A DNA stretch of 35,393 nucleotides, from assembly GCA_016869175.1 (NCBI GenBank), contig VGEV01000020.1:1-35393 (forward strand). Reading direction: 5' to 3'. The position numbers were made by a program, and so were the translations under genes. The notes beneath the pieces were generated by a model. The model was not told the origin of the DNA. It ran no database searches and worked only from the letters and a program-made list of their open reading frames with translations. Origin of the DNA: Alphaproteobacteria bacterium. GTDB taxonomy: Bacteria > Pseudomonadota > Alphaproteobacteria > GCA-2731375. Below, one piece after another: positions 1 to 11,728 of the stretch; within the stretch, counting starts at the first letter, position 1, and every line of letters starts with the position of its first letter.

Positions 1-827
<827 letters not shown>

Positions 828-831
<4 letters not shown>

Positions 832-1790
832 GTGGCGACCCAGCAGGCAACGCTGTGCCCGTCGAGCTGTCGCGAGGGCGGTTCGTCGCTGCGGCAACGC
901 GCCAGCGCATCCGGGCAGCGCTGGGCGAAGGGGCAGCCTGGCGGCATCTGGCCGAGCACCGGCGGCGCCCCGTCGATGCTCAACAGGCGCTCCTGCCCGC
1001 CTTCCAGGCGTGGAACGCATTGCCGCAGCAACCGGGTATAGGGATGCTTGGGCGCGCTGAACAGCGCCTCGACGCTCGCCGCCTCCATCGCCATGCCGCC
1101 ATACATCACGACGACACGGTCGCAGAGCTCCGCCACCAGTTCGAGATTGTGGGAAATGAACAGCACCGCCAGGTTCAGATCCCGCGCGAGACGCCGGAGT
1201 AGCGCGATCACCTGGGCCTGCACCGTGACGTCCAGGGCGGTCGTCGGCTCGTCGGCGATCAGCAGCTGCGGCCGACAGGCGATGGCCATTGCGATCAGGG
1301 CGCGTTGACGCATGCCGCCGCTGAATTCGTGGGGATAGCTATTGAGGCGGCGCTCCGGCGCCGGGATGCCGACCATGGCAAGCGCCTCCAGCGCCTCGGC
1401 CCGCGCTTCGCGGGGCGTGAGCGATCGATGGGCGTTGATGGTGTCGAGCAGTTGCTGGCCGATGGTGAAGGCGGGGTTGAGCGAGGTTTGCGGATCCTGG
1501 AACACCATGGCCATGCGCCGGCCCCGCACCTTTCGCAGCGCTCTCTCGTCCAGGGCCAGAATGTCGTCGCCGCCGAGGCGAATGCTGCCGCCGAGAATGC
1601 GTCCGGGATGCGCGACGAGGCGCATGGCGGCCAGCGCAGTGACGCTCTTGCCCGAACCAGACTCCCCCACCAGGCCAACCGCCTCGCCGGGCATCACGTC
1701 GAGCGAGAGGTCCCGGACCGCAAGGGCCATGCGGTCGGCGATCGGGAAGCCGACCCTGAGGTCGCGTATTTCCAGCAGCGGCGCGTTCAT
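828..1790 (-). CDS. Dipeptide/oligopeptide ABC transporter ATP-binding protein, DppD/OppD-type
   Basis: 320 aa ATPase of a peptide/nickel-type ABC importer. Visible are Walker A GESGSGKS (about residues 42-49), signature FSGGMRQR, Walker B LLIADEPTTALDV, and near the C-terminus the oligopeptide-ATPase extension with the cysteine-bearing stretch CPFAQRCPDALARC, which is typical of this subfamily. The start ATG overlaps the stop of the permease gene (ATGA) and its own stop overlaps the next ATPase gene, so translation is probably coupled through the whole transporter. Domain content and length are normal for the family. Two dissimilar ATPases (D and F types) plus two permeases and one binding protein make a complete importer. 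The substrate is inferred only from context with hyuA/hyuB. Confidence 0.93.
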
Positions 1791-2680
1791 GCGATCAGCC
1801 GGCCGGTGCTGCGCCGGGGATCGAGCATGTCACGCAGCGCATCACCCAGGAGATTGAAGCCGACGACGGTCACGGAGATCGCCAGGCCGGGGAAAACGGG
1901 CAGCCACCATTCGCCGGAGAACAGGTAGTTCCGGGAATCCGCCAGCATGGTCCCCCAACTCGGCGTCGGCGGCTGCACGCCGAGGCCGACGAAACTGACC
2001 GAAGCCTCGACCACGATGCCGATCGCGACCAGCAGGGTGCCCTGGACGATCAGCGGCGAGAGGCAGTTCGGCAGCACGTCGCCGAACATGATGGCGAGGT
2101 CCCTCGCCCCCTGGACGCGGCGCGCCCGGACATAGTCGGCCACCGCCTCGATTTGCGCCACCGTGTAGGTCACGCGGGCAAGACCCGGCATGTAGAGAAA
2201 GCCGATCAGCACCAGCAGCTTGAACTCGTTGGCGAAGCGGAAGGGGCCGATCAGCACCGGCCCGACGCCAATGATGCCGACCACGGCGATGGCCCAGATC
2301 AGCAGCGGAATCGAGGCGATGGCATCGACGGTCCGCATGATCGCCTGCTCGACCAGGCCGCCGCTGTAATAGGCGGCGACCAGGCCGAGGCCGACCCCGC
2401 CGACCAAGCCGATGACGACCGCGAGCACGCCGACCATCAGCGAGACGCGAGCACCCCAGATGGCGCGGCTCAGAATGTCGCGCCCGGCCTGATCGGTGCC
2501 GAACCAATGCGCCGCATCCGGGGCCTGCAGCTTGCGCTCGAGATTGAGCGAGACCGGATCGTAAGGGGCGATCCAGGGCGCGAGCAGGGCGGCCAGCGCG
2601 ATCGCCAGGACGATCGAGGCGCCGACGGCGCCCGACCAGCCGCCCAGCCGCACGACCAGACGGCGGATCCCGCGGTTCAT
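1787..2680 (-). CDS. ABC transporter permease, DppC/OppC-type
   Basis: 297 aa inner-membrane permease. It has the N-terminal membrane segment and short periplasmic stretch usual for DppC (APWIAPYDP followed by HWFGTDQAGRDILSR), then hydrophobic helices and the cytoplasmic EAA-like loop near VRARRVQGARDLAIMFGDV. The open frame extends far upstream of the start, but the ATG at 2680 sits in an ATGA overlap with the stop of the preceding permease and gives the normal DppC N-terminus, so the longer version is rejected. It forms the transmembrane channel together with the DppB-like protein. The assignment to the permease family is clear; the transported compound is not. Confidence 0.92.
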   Translation of the reverse strand: MNRGIRRLVVRLGGWSGAVGASIVLAIALAALLAPWIAPYDPVSLNLERKLQAPDAAHWFGTDQAGRDILSRAIWGARVSLMVGVLAVVIGLVGGVGLGLVAAYYSGGLVEQAIMRTVDAIASIPLLIWAIAVVGIIGVGPVLIGPFRFANEFKLLVLIGFLYMPGLARVTYTVAQIEAVADYVRARRVQGARDLAIMFGDVLPNCLSPLIVQGTLLVAIGIVVEASVSFVGLGVQPPTPSWGTMLADSRNYLFSGEWWLPVFPGLAISVTVVGFNLLGDALRDMLDPRRSTGRLIA

Positions 2681-3624
2681 CCGGCGCCCGCCAGCTTCGG
2701 GTTGAGCGCACGATTGAGCACATCGGCGATCAGGTTCGCGGCGATGAAAATGGCGGTGAAGACATAGACCACGGTCTGCACCATGAAATAGTCGCGCTGG
2801 CCGATCGCGGTGAGCAAGGCGCGCGACATGCCCGGAATGTTGAAGACATGCTCGACGATCAGCGCCCAACCGAACATGTAGCCGAACGACATGGCGGCGA
2901 TGCTGACCACCGGCGGCAAGGCGTTCTTGAGGGCATAGATCAGCACACGCCAGCGCGGCAAGCCGAGGGAGCGTGCCGTCCGCACATAGTCGGTGCCCAG
3001 CACTTCGAGCAGGCTCGAGCGCGTCATGCGGCTCAGGATGGCGACGTAGTAGATGCCGAGGGCGAAAGCGGGGAGTGACACCGACCGCAGATGCGGCCCC
3101 AATCCCGACGACAGCGGGCTGAAGCCGCCCGGCGGGAACCAGCCCCATTCGACCGCGAAAAAGCGGATCAGCATCAGGCCCAGCCAGAAGCCGGGAATGG
3201 AAACCCCGGCCACGGCGAAAACCCGCGCGACATGGTCGATGGAGCGGCCCTCGAGAACCGCGGACAGGATGCCGAGCGGCAATGCCAATGCCAGCGCGAA
3301 GACGAAGGCCAGCACGACCAGCTCGAAGGTGATCGGCATGCTGCGTGCGAGTTCGGCGTTCATGGCGAGGCCGGTGATGAAGGACTTGCCGAAATCACCC
3401 TGCAGGACGATCCGGCCGAGCCAGTCGAGATATTGCGTCAGGATCGGCCGGTCGAGGCCGTGGTCGCGGTTGAAGACGGCGATCTGCGCCTCGCTCGCCT
3501 CGATGCCGAGCACGATGCGGGCCGGCGTATCCGCCAACAGCCGCGTCAGCAGGAACAGGATCAACCCCACCAGCAGCAGGGTTGCCACCGAAAAGAGCAG
3601 GCGTCCCACGATCAGCCGCAACAT
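2677..3624 (-). CDS. ABC transporter permease, DppB/OppB-type
   Basis: 315 aa membrane protein with the DppB hallmark order: an N-terminal hydrophobic helix (about residues 9-28), a periplasmic domain with the DHGLDRPILTQYLDWL stretch, then five more helices and the EAA-type loop YVRTARSLGLPRWRV that contacts the ATPases. It is the first permease gene after the binding protein; a 61-base gap with a GC-rich hairpin separates the two. Its stop overlaps the start of the DppC-like gene. No strong ribosome site precedes the ATG. The substrate is unknown. Confidence 0.92.
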   Translation of the reverse strand: MLRLIVGRLLFSVATLLLVGLILFLLTRLLADTPARIVLGIEASEAQIAVFNRDHGLDRPILTQYLDWLGRIVLQGDFGKSFITGLAMNAELARSMPITFELVVLAFVFALALALPLGILSAVLEGRSIDHVARVFAVAGVSIPGFWLGLMLIRFFAVEWGWFPPGGFSPLSSGLGPHLRSVSLPAFALGIYYVAILSRMTRSSLLEVLGTDYVRTARSLGLPRWRVLIYALKNALPPVVSIAAMSFGYMFGWALIVEHVFNIPGMSRALLTAIGQRDYFMVQTVVYVFTAIFIAANLIADVLNRALNPKLAGAG

Positions 3625-3638
3625 GACCGGGTGCGAAG

Positions 3639-3665
3639 ACCCCTTCCCCTTGCCGGAGGAGGGGT
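3639..3665 (-). other. Intercistronic hairpin between binding-protein and permease genes
   Basis: An imperfect inverted repeat, ACCCCTTCC paired with GGAGGAGGGGT around a short loop, fills most of the only sizeable gap inside the transporter operon. There is no T-run, so it is not a standard intrinsic terminator. Hairpins at this place in importer operons often stabilise the binding-protein end of the mRNA so that more binding protein than permease is made; that role here is inference. Confidence 0.4.
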
Positions 3666-3685
3666 TCGTTCAAGTGCCACGCCGA

Positions 3686-5254
<1,569 letters not shown>

Positions 5255-5316
5255 CTGCGTTCTCCCCTTGTCCCTGCTGTCACGTTCTTGCTGCAAGACC
5301 CATTGGCCGCGCGTCC

Positions 5317-7446
5317 TCAGGCGGCGGCGGCGGCCTCACGTCGCGGCGCCGATTTCCCGGTCGCGATGTTGATGACGATGTTGCCGAAGTCGTCGAGCCC
5401 CGCCGCCGCGCCCGGCGGCACGATGCAGGTCGCGTCGTATTCCTCGACGATGCACGGCCCCGGATGGACCCTCTTGAGGTCGGCGCGGCGCAGGACGGGC
5501 GTCTTCGTCCAGCCATGTTCCGCCCCGAAATAGGCTTGGCGCGGCGCCGGCGCGGCGCTGTCCTCGCCGGTGACGTGCACCTTGTCCGGCACGCGCGGGA
5601 GCTCGGGGATCCCGCGCGCCACCAGGTTGATGCTGACGATCTCCACCGGCTCATCCTTGCCCGCACGGTGGCCATAGGTGCGCTCGTGCTCCTGGCCGAA
5701 AGCCTCCTCCAGTTCCGGCAGCGAGGCGTCGGTCAGCGGGCCGTCGCCGACCGCGATGCTGAGCTCGAACGACTGGCCCTGGTAATGCAGTTTGGCTTGG
5801 CGACCGAGGCGCATCCGCGCCGGCCGGAAGCCGTCGGCCGCCAGGCGTTTGCGCGCCTGCTCCTCCAGCACGCCCCAAGCCTCGTTCAACGCCGCCGCGC
5901 CCACCGCCCGCAACAGGCGGCGATGGGTGCGGGAAAAATGGTACTCGATGTCCGAATAGAGCAGGCCGAAGGACGAGAAGACGCCAGCGGAAGGCGGCAC
6001 GATCACCTTGGCGATGCCAAGCGCCTGGGCCATGCCGGCGGCGAAGAGTGGGCCGTTGCCGCCGAAAGCGAACAACGCATATTCCCGCGGGTCGCGGCCG
6101 CGCTCGCTGGAAACCGCCTTGATCGCCCGCATCATGTTGGAGGCGGCGATCAGATGCGCTCCGTGGGCGGCGCGCTCCAGCGACAGGCCCAACGGACCGG
6201 CGAGGCGCTCCTGCAGGACCGCCCGCGATTTGTCGGCCTTGAGGCGCACGCTGCCGCCGGCCAGGAATTCAGGATTGATGTAGCCGAGCACGATGTTGGC
6301 GTCGGTCACCGTCGGCTCGCTGCCGCCGAGGTCGTAGCACACGGGGCCGGGAAGGGCGCCGGCGCTCTGCGGGCCGACCTGCGGTACGCCGCCGGCATCG
6401 ATCCACAGGATGGAACCGCCGCCGGCGCCGACTTCCGCGAGGTCAATCGCCGGCACCTTGAGCAAATAGCCAGCCCCCGACATCAGGCGCGAACCGATCA
6501 TGATGCCGCCGCCGACCGAATATTCCTCGGCCCGCGTGACCTCGCCATTCTCGACCAACGAGGCCTTGGCCGTGGTGCCCCCCATGTCGAAGGAAATGAT
6601 TTTCGACAGGCCGATCTGCCGCGCCAGGGCCTGTGCGCCGACCACGCCGGCGGCGGGCCCCGACTCGATGATGTTCATCGGCATCTCGGCCGCCGCCTCG
6701 GCCGTCGTCAGGCCGCCATTCGACTGCATGAGCAGGAGCGGCGCCTTGACGTCGATCTTCTTGAGGTCGTCGATCAGGCGTTCGAGATAGGTCGCCACGA
6801 TCGGCTTCACATAGGCGTTGATGACGGTGGTCGAGGTGCGTTCGTATTCCTTGATCTCCGGCAGCACGTCGGAACTGACCGAGAGGACCAGGTCCGGCGC
6901 CCGCTTGCGCGCGATCTCCTTGATCATGCGTTCGTGGGCCGGATTAGCGTAGGAATGCAGCAGGCAGACGGCGATGGCCTCGACCTTTTCCGCCACCAGA
7001 CGGTCGACGACGCGCGCAACCTCGGCCGGGTCGAGCGGCCGCACGATCTCGCCCTCGCCGTTCATGCGCTCGTCGACCTCGAAGCGAAGACGCCGCTCGA
7101 CCAGCGTTTGCGGCTTTTGGTAGGCCATGTTGTAGAGCTTGGGCATGCGCAGCGTGCGGATCTCCAACACATCGCGAAAGCCCTTGGTGGTGATCAGGCC
7201 GATGCGCGCGCCCTTGTGCTCGAGGATGGCGTTGGAGGCGACGGTGGTGCCGTGCAGCACCTCGGCAACCTGGCGACCGGCCATGCCGGCCGCCTCGAAG
7301 ACCTGCGCCAGGCCCTCGGCGATGGCGCGGGCGTAGTTGTCGACGGTGGAAGAGACCTTCTTGCTGATGATGGCGCCGTCGTCGCCGAGGAAAACGATGT
7401 CGGTGAAGGTGCCTCCGATGTCGACGCCGACCCGATAGCCGCTCAT
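5317..7446 (-). CDS. Hydantoinase/oxoprolinase-family protein, A subunit (HyuA type), pair 1
   Basis: 709 aa cytoplasmic ATP-using subunit. HyuA proteins activate an amide, lactam or ketone substrate with ATP together with a HyuB partner. The N-terminal Hydant_A_N region opens with VGVDIGGTFTD (residues 6-16), the sugar-kinase/HSP70-like phosphate loop. The second ATPase motif is FDMGGTTAK, followed by the glycine-rich GAGGGSI and PGPVCYDLGG..PTVTDAN. Length is normal. The start ATG follows GAGGT, which overlaps the stop of hyuB1; the genes are 12 bases apart, in the order B then A. FDMGGTTAK is shared with pair 3 but differs from LDIGGTSAD of pair 2. Whether this is an N-methylhydantoinase, 5-oxoprolinase, caprolactamase-like enzyme or a carboxylase cannot be decided from sequence. 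Confidence 0.92.
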   Translation of the reverse strand: MSGYRVGVDIGGTFTDIVFLGDDGAIISKKVSSTVDNYARAIAEGLAQVFEAAGMAGRQVAEVLHGTTVASNAILEHKGARIGLITTKGFRDVLEIRTLRMPKLYNMAYQKPQTLVERRLRFEVDERMNGEGEIVRPLDPAEVARVVDRLVAEKVEAIAVCLLHSYANPAHERMIKEIARKRAPDLVLSVSSDVLPEIKEYERTSTTVINAYVKPIVATYLERLIDDLKKIDVKAPLLLMQSNGGLTTAEAAAEMPMNIIESGPAAGVVGAQALARQIGLSKIISFDMGGTTAKASLVENGEVTRAEEYSVGGGIMIGSRLMSGAGYLLKVPAIDLAEVGAGGGSILWIDAGGVPQVGPQSAGALPGPVCYDLGGSEPTVTDANIVLGYINPEFLAGGSVRLKADKSRAVLQERLAGPLGLSLERAAHGAHLIAASNMMRAIKAVSSERGRDPREYALFAFGGNGPLFAAGMAQALGIAKVIVPPSAGVFSSFGLLYSDIEYHFSRTHRRLLRAVGAAALNEAWGVLEEQARKRLAADGFRPARMRLGRQAKLHYQGQSFELSIAVGDGPLTDASLPELEEAFGQEHERTYGHRAGKDEPVEIVSINLVARGIPELPRVPDKVHVTGEDSAAPAPRQAYFGAEHGWTKTPVLRRADLKRVHPGPCIVEEYDATCIVPPGAAAGLDDFGNIVINIATGKSAPRREAAAAA

Positions 7447-7458
7447 GTCCCGATACCT

Positions 7459-9255
7459 CTATTCGGCCGCTTGCGGCAGCGCCGGCTCGCGCACCACGCT
7501 CGGAATCGCCTTCCAGCCGCGGGCCTGGCGCATTCGGGCGCGAAGCGCCGTCGTCGCCTGGACGTCGACTTCCAGGCGCGCCGGATCGATCACGACCCCG
7601 TAGTCGCGCGCCGCGGCTTCGAGTGTCACGAACTCGTTCTGCACATCCTTGAGCACGCGCCAGGCGTCCCGTTCCAGGGGATCGCCCCAACCGCCGGCGC
7701 CGGCCACCTCGTGGCTGAACAGATCGCCCTTGCGGATGGTCATGGTGAACTTGGAATCGATCAGCTTGGTCGGCCGGCCCTTGGGCGTGAAATAGTTCAT
7801 CGACGGCCGGCCGGGCTCGCCGCCGTACAGCCCGAAGGGCCGGAAAACGCGCCGGTCGGAGCGTACCTGCAGCACGCCCTCGCTCGCGAGGAAGCGATAG
7901 CTGCGCCGGAACGGCGCGCCGCCGCGGAACTTGCCCGGGCCGCCGCGGTCGGCGATGAACTCGTATTGCTCGATCAGGATCGGCTGCTCGATCTCGGTGA
8001 TTTCGACCGATTGCGAGGCCATGTTGGCGTAGAGGTTGGAAATGCCATCCAGGCCGTCGGAATCGGGCCGTCCGCCCCAGGCGGCGCAGGTGAAGTCGAC
8101 ATAGATGAAGGGCGAGCGGTCGGCATGGTAACCGCCGATCGAAATCCCGGTGTTGCCGCCGTCGGAACAGGCGAACACCTTGTCCGGCAGCATTTGCGCC
8201 AGAGCCCCGAACAGCACGTCGATCATGCGAAAGCCGGTCAATCCGCGCGCGGCACAGGCCGCCGGCAGGACGCAATTGGTGATGGTGCCGGGCGGCGACA
8301 CCACCTCAATGGCACGGAACACGCCTTCGTTGTTCGGGATGCCGGCGCCGATGATCGACTGCACCGCGCAATAGACGGCCGACTTGCTGAAGGAGAGCGT
8401 CGCATTGATGGCGCCCTTGACCTGCGGCGACGAGCCGGTCCAGTCGAAGCGGATGCCCTCGCCCTGCTTGACGATGGTGACCTTGATCGGTATCGGCTTG
8501 CCGAAATCGATACCGTCGTCGTCGATATGGTCGGCGAAGCTGAAGGTGCCGTCCGGCAGCTTGGCAATGGCCGCGCGGGTCATCCGCTCGGCATAGTCGA
8601 TCAGTTCATTCATGTAGAACCTGACCTTGGCCTTGCCGTAGCGGTGGCAGAGCTCGACAAAGGCGGTCTCGGCGATGTGGCAGGCCGCGAGCTGGGCGCG
8701 GATGTCGCCACTGACCAGCACCGGCAGGCGCACATTCTTCTCCAGGAAAGCGAAGAAGGTATCGTTGCGCTTGCCCTTCTCGTACATGCGCATGGGCGCG
8801 ATGCGCAGGCCCTCGGCATAGATCTCGGTCGAGTCGGACGCGTTGGAGCCGGCGACCCGGCCGCCGACATCGGTGTGGTGGCAAATCGTGCCGCCGTAGG
8901 CCATCAGTTCGCCATCGACGAAGATCGGCGAGAAAATGAAAATATCGGGCAGATGCATGCCGCCATCGAACGGGTCGTTGAGCACGAAGACATCGCCCGG
9001 ATTTACGTCCTCGCCGAAGCGCTGCTTAATCGCGGCGAGCGCCGAGGGCATCGAGCCGAGATGTCCCGGCAAGGTGAAGCCCTGGGCGACCAGCCGGCCG
9101 GCGTTATCGAAAAACGCCGTCGAGTAGTCCATGTTGTCCTTGAGGACGCCGGAATAGGTTGTGCGATGTATGGTCAACGCCATCTCATCGGCGACCGAGA
9201 GGATCGAGTTCTTGAACAACTCGAACTCGATGGGGTCCACCGCCAGTTCCGCCAT
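7459..9255 (-). CDS. Hydantoinase/oxoprolinase-family protein, B subunit (HyuB type), pair 1
   Basis: 598 aa partner of HyuA1. It begins with the family's DPIEFELFKNSI stretch and has the two conserved motifs NDPFDGGMHLPD (His101, Asp104) and HHTDVGG (His126, Asp129). Their His/Asp residues are candidate metal ligands by analogy with acetone carboxylase; I state this from memory of the family. Late in the protein are the RGGPGKFRGG and AGAGGWGDP stretches typical of HyuB. The ATG at 9255, eight codons inside the longest frame, gives the usual N-terminus and follows a G-rich stretch (GGGGGCGG). It is the first gene of the minus-strand operon hyuB-hyuA-binding protein-permeases-ATPases, and it faces hyuA2 across a 431-base divergent gap. 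Confidence 0.92.
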   Translation of the reverse strand: MAELAVDPIEFELFKNSILSVADEMALTIHRTTYSGVLKDNMDYSTAFFDNAGRLVAQGFTLPGHLGSMPSALAAIKQRFGEDVNPGDVFVLNDPFDGGMHLPDIFIFSPIFVDGELMAYGGTICHHTDVGGRVAGSNASDSTEIYAEGLRIAPMRMYEKGKRNDTFFAFLEKNVRLPVLVSGDIRAQLAACHIAETAFVELCHRYGKAKVRFYMNELIDYAERMTRAAIAKLPDGTFSFADHIDDDGIDFGKPIPIKVTIVKQGEGIRFDWTGSSPQVKGAINATLSFSKSAVYCAVQSIIGAGIPNNEGVFRAIEVVSPPGTITNCVLPAACAARGLTGFRMIDVLFGALAQMLPDKVFACSDGGNTGISIGGYHADRSPFIYVDFTCAAWGGRPDSDGLDGISNLYANMASQSVEITEIEQPILIEQYEFIADRGGPGKFRGGAPFRRSYRFLASEGVLQVRSDRRVFRPFGLYGGEPGRPSMNYFTPKGRPTKLIDSKFTMTIRKGDLFSHEVAGAGGWGDPLERDAWRVLKDVQNEFVTLEAAARDYGVVIDPARLEVDVQATTALRARMRQARGWKAIPSVVREPALPQAAE

Positions 9256-9686
9256 AGCCGCCCCCAATGTCACATGCACGCGCGATCAGCCGGCACTACG
9301 AGAACGAACTGCCGCAGCGGCGGGAAAGATAGCAGGCAGCGGAGGTGTTCGGTAGTCATGCGAGGGTTGCGCGATGCCGCCAGAGTCCTGGCCGTAGAGT
9401 CCCAGCCGTCCCGGACAAGGTCCGATCCGACGACAGGGTCTCGTTCCCAGCATGCAGGCGCACGCGTCCGGTCGCTCCGATCTTCCGGCAGAACAGCCAG
9501 CGTGGCCGGGTTCTCCGCTGGATGCTTGACGGGGTCGGTCGGAGGGTGAGACGCTGAATTCCGACGCTGTGGCCAATGTGCGTGGCTCGGTAGAAGGCCA
9601 TCGGATCGTGCCGCGAAATGGGTGCCGCAGGCGCCAGACTGAAGCCTTCGGCAAATGCTATCGTAACGGTTTCGAGGAGTCGCGGT
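9256..9686. other. Divergent intergenic region between hyuB1 and hyuA2
   Basis: 431 bases without a supportable gene. It must hold the promoter of the minus-strand hyuB1-to-ABC operon and that of the plus-strand hyuA2-hyuB2 pair. GAGGAG at 9674-9679 is the ribosome site of hyuA2. I looked for paired -35/-10 boxes; a TTGACG near 9527 has no acceptable -10 at 16-18 bases, so no promoter is called. Short frames here have arginine- and serine-rich, low-complexity translations and look non-coding. Confidence 0.6.
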
Positions 9687-11723
9687 TTGGCACGGCTGGC
9701 GGCGGATATTGGCGGTACTTTCACGGACCTTGTGCTGTGCGACGATGACGGCAAGGTCACCTTGGTCAAGACGTTTACGACGCCCGACGATCAGTCGGAA
9801 GGGCTTGCCAAAGGCTTTGCGAGGTTCGGTCGGCAAACCGGCAGCATCCAGCATTTCCTTCATGGCACCACGGTCGTTCTGAACGCGATCCTGACCGGCG
9901 CGTGGCCCGTTGTGGGGCTGTTGACCACCCGCGGATTCCGCGATGTTCTGGAGATCATGCGTGGCGACGCGCAGGAGCCCTACAATCTCAAGACGCCGAA
10001 GTCCGCGCCGTTGGTGCCGCGGCGCTTGCGCCTTGAGGTCGAGGAGCGGATGGCCGCCGATGGGGCCGTCCTGACGCCGATCTCCGACGAAGACGTCAGG
10101 CGGCAAGTCGAAGAGTTGCTGCGTCGCGGTGCGGAAGTGGTGGCGGTGTGTTTTTTCAACGCATATGCGAATCCGGCTCACGAGCAAGCGGCCCTGCGGA
10201 TCATCCAGACCGCGTTCCCTGAGTTGCCCGTCTCGATCTCCACCGCCGTCGCGCTCGAATGGCGGGAATTCGAGCGGACCTCAACGGTGGTTCTCAACGC
10301 CGGCGCCCTGCCGGTTGTGCGCCGCTACTTGCAGGTGCTGACGGACCGGCTCCGCTCTTTGTCGATCGACGCGCCGGCGCTCATCATGCAGTCGAACGGC
10401 GGCGTGACGAGCGTGGCGCGCACGCGGATGGCGCCGATCAGGACCGTGATGTCGGGACCGGTGGGCGGTGTCGTCGCCGCGCGCGGCCTTGGCGAAGCGC
10501 TTGCCTTGCGCGATCTGATCACGCTCGACATCGGCGGAACGAGCGCCGATGTGGGACTGGTTCAAGGCGGCGAGCTCGTCACCAAGTATCAAAACAGTGT
10601 TCGAGGATGGCCCATCCTGTCGATGTCCGTCGACGTGCATTCGGTCGGGGCGGGCGGCGGGTCGATCGCGCATCTGGATGAAATGGGTGCCTTCAAAGTG
10701 GGGCCGCGGAGCGCCGCCGCGGTTCCCGGGCCCGCTTGCTTCGGCCGCGGTGGGGAGTTGCCGACGGTCACCGATGCCCATCTCATCGTCGGCAACCTCG
10801 ACCCCGCGTATTTCCTGGGCGGCGAGGTGCCGATCCACCCCGATCGGGCTGCTCGTGCCTTCGAACGGCACATTGCCGCGCCGCTGAACCTCGCCGTGCC
10901 GATCGCGGCGCTGGGCGCCATCGACATCATCAATACCGTCATGGCCACCGCCATCCGTGATCACAGCGTGGTGCGAGGCCACGATCCGCGGGAGTTTGCG
11001 CTGGTGGCGTTCGGCGGCTGCGGCGGCCTCCATGCCTCGCAATTGGCAAGGGCGATCGGCATGCGGACGGTGGTCATTCCGCCAATGTCGTCGGCGTTTT
11101 CCGCCCTGGGTATCCTCGGTTCGGACCTTCGGCGCGATTTCACCCGCACCTATCTCGGCTCGCTTGCGGGCGACATCACGCAGGAATTGGACGGCGCGTT
11201 CGGGCGGCTGGAAGCGGAGGCGAGGGCCGAATTGAGGGCGGACGGAGTCGATCTCCACAACACCGCGATGAGCCGGAGCGTCGACATCCGTTACGTCGGC
11301 CAACAATTCACGATGGACGTCGCCGCGTCCTCGCCGTGCGACCAGAGGGCGATCGCCACTGCCTTCATCCGCGAGCATCGCGCGCTGTACGGCCATGCCA
11401 TGGAAGGCAATGCGATGGAGGTGACCGGCCTTCGCGTGACGGCGATCAGCGCTGTCGGCAAGACGGCGGTGGCGGCGAAGCTGGCGCCGGCGGGCGCGAC
11501 CGCGCGGGCCAAGGGCGAGCGTCGCGTCCTCTACCGTTCCGAGCTCACCGAACGGGCCGAGTGGCTGACCTACCCGGTATTTGATCGGGTGACCCTGCCG
11601 GAAGGGATGCGCCTGCCGGGTCCGGCCATCGTGGAGGAGACCTCGTCGACCACTCTGGTGCTGCCTGGGGACGAGGCGCGCGTGCACGCTTCCGGCAGCC
11701 TCGTCATGACGGTGGGGAGGTGA
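9687..11723 (+). CDS. Hydantoinase/oxoprolinase-family protein, A subunit (HyuA type), pair 2
   Basis: 678 aa ATP-using subunit. The phosphate loop DIGGTFTDLVLCDDDG lies at the very N-terminus; the second motif is LDIGGTSADVGLV, followed by VGAGGGSI and PGPACFGRGG..PTVTDAH. The start is called as TTG at 9687, seven bases after GAGGAG. The frame continues upstream to an ATG at 9618, but that extension has no family similarity and lacks a ribosome site. LDIGGTSAD instead of FDMGGTTAK places this protein in a different branch from HyuA1 and HyuA3. Codon use at the 5' end is less GC-biased: by hand count 15 of the first 50 codons end in A or T, against 4 of 50 in hyuA1. It is tightly coupled to hyuB2. 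Substrate unknown. Confidence 0.9.
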   Translation: MARLAADIGGTFTDLVLCDDDGKVTLVKTFTTPDDQSEGLAKGFARFGRQTGSIQHFLHGTTVVLNAILTGAWPVVGLLTTRGFRDVLEIMRGDAQEPYNLKTPKSAPLVPRRLRLEVEERMAADGAVLTPISDEDVRRQVEELLRRGAEVVAVCFFNAYANPAHEQAALRIIQTAFPELPVSISTAVALEWREFERTSTVVLNAGALPVVRRYLQVLTDRLRSLSIDAPALIMQSNGGVTSVARTRMAPIRTVMSGPVGGVVAARGLGEALALRDLITLDIGGTSADVGLVQGGELVTKYQNSVRGWPILSMSVDVHSVGAGGGSIAHLDEMGAFKVGPRSAAAVPGPACFGRGGELPTVTDAHLIVGNLDPAYFLGGEVPIHPDRAARAFERHIAAPLNLAVPIAALGAIDIINTVMATAIRDHSVVRGHDPREFALVAFGGCGGLHASQLARAIGMRTVVIPPMSSAFSALGILGSDLRRDFTRTYLGSLAGDITQELDGAFGRLEAEARAELRADGVDLHNTAMSRSVDIRYVGQQFTMDVAASSPCDQRAIATAFIREHRALYGHAMEGNAMEVTGLRVTAISAVGKTAVAAKLAPAGATARAKGERRVLYRSELTERAEWLTYPVFDRVTLPEGMRLPGPAIVEETSSTTLVLPGDEARVHASGSLVMTVGR

Positions 11724-11728
11724 CGACC

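Noticed and set aside
5464-9549. A 1361-codon open frame on the plus strand
   Set aside because: It lies exactly opposite hyuA1 and hyuB1, and its translation is Arg/His/Asp/Gln-rich with no recognisable domain. It is an antisense shadow caused by strong GC bias.
9500-9560. A sigma-70 promoter at TTGACG near 9527
   Set aside because: No acceptable -10 box lies 16-18 bases downstream.
9618-9686. ATG start for hyuA2 at 9618
   Set aside because: It would add 23 residues without family similarity and has no ribosome site; the TTG at 9687 has GAGGAG at the right distance.
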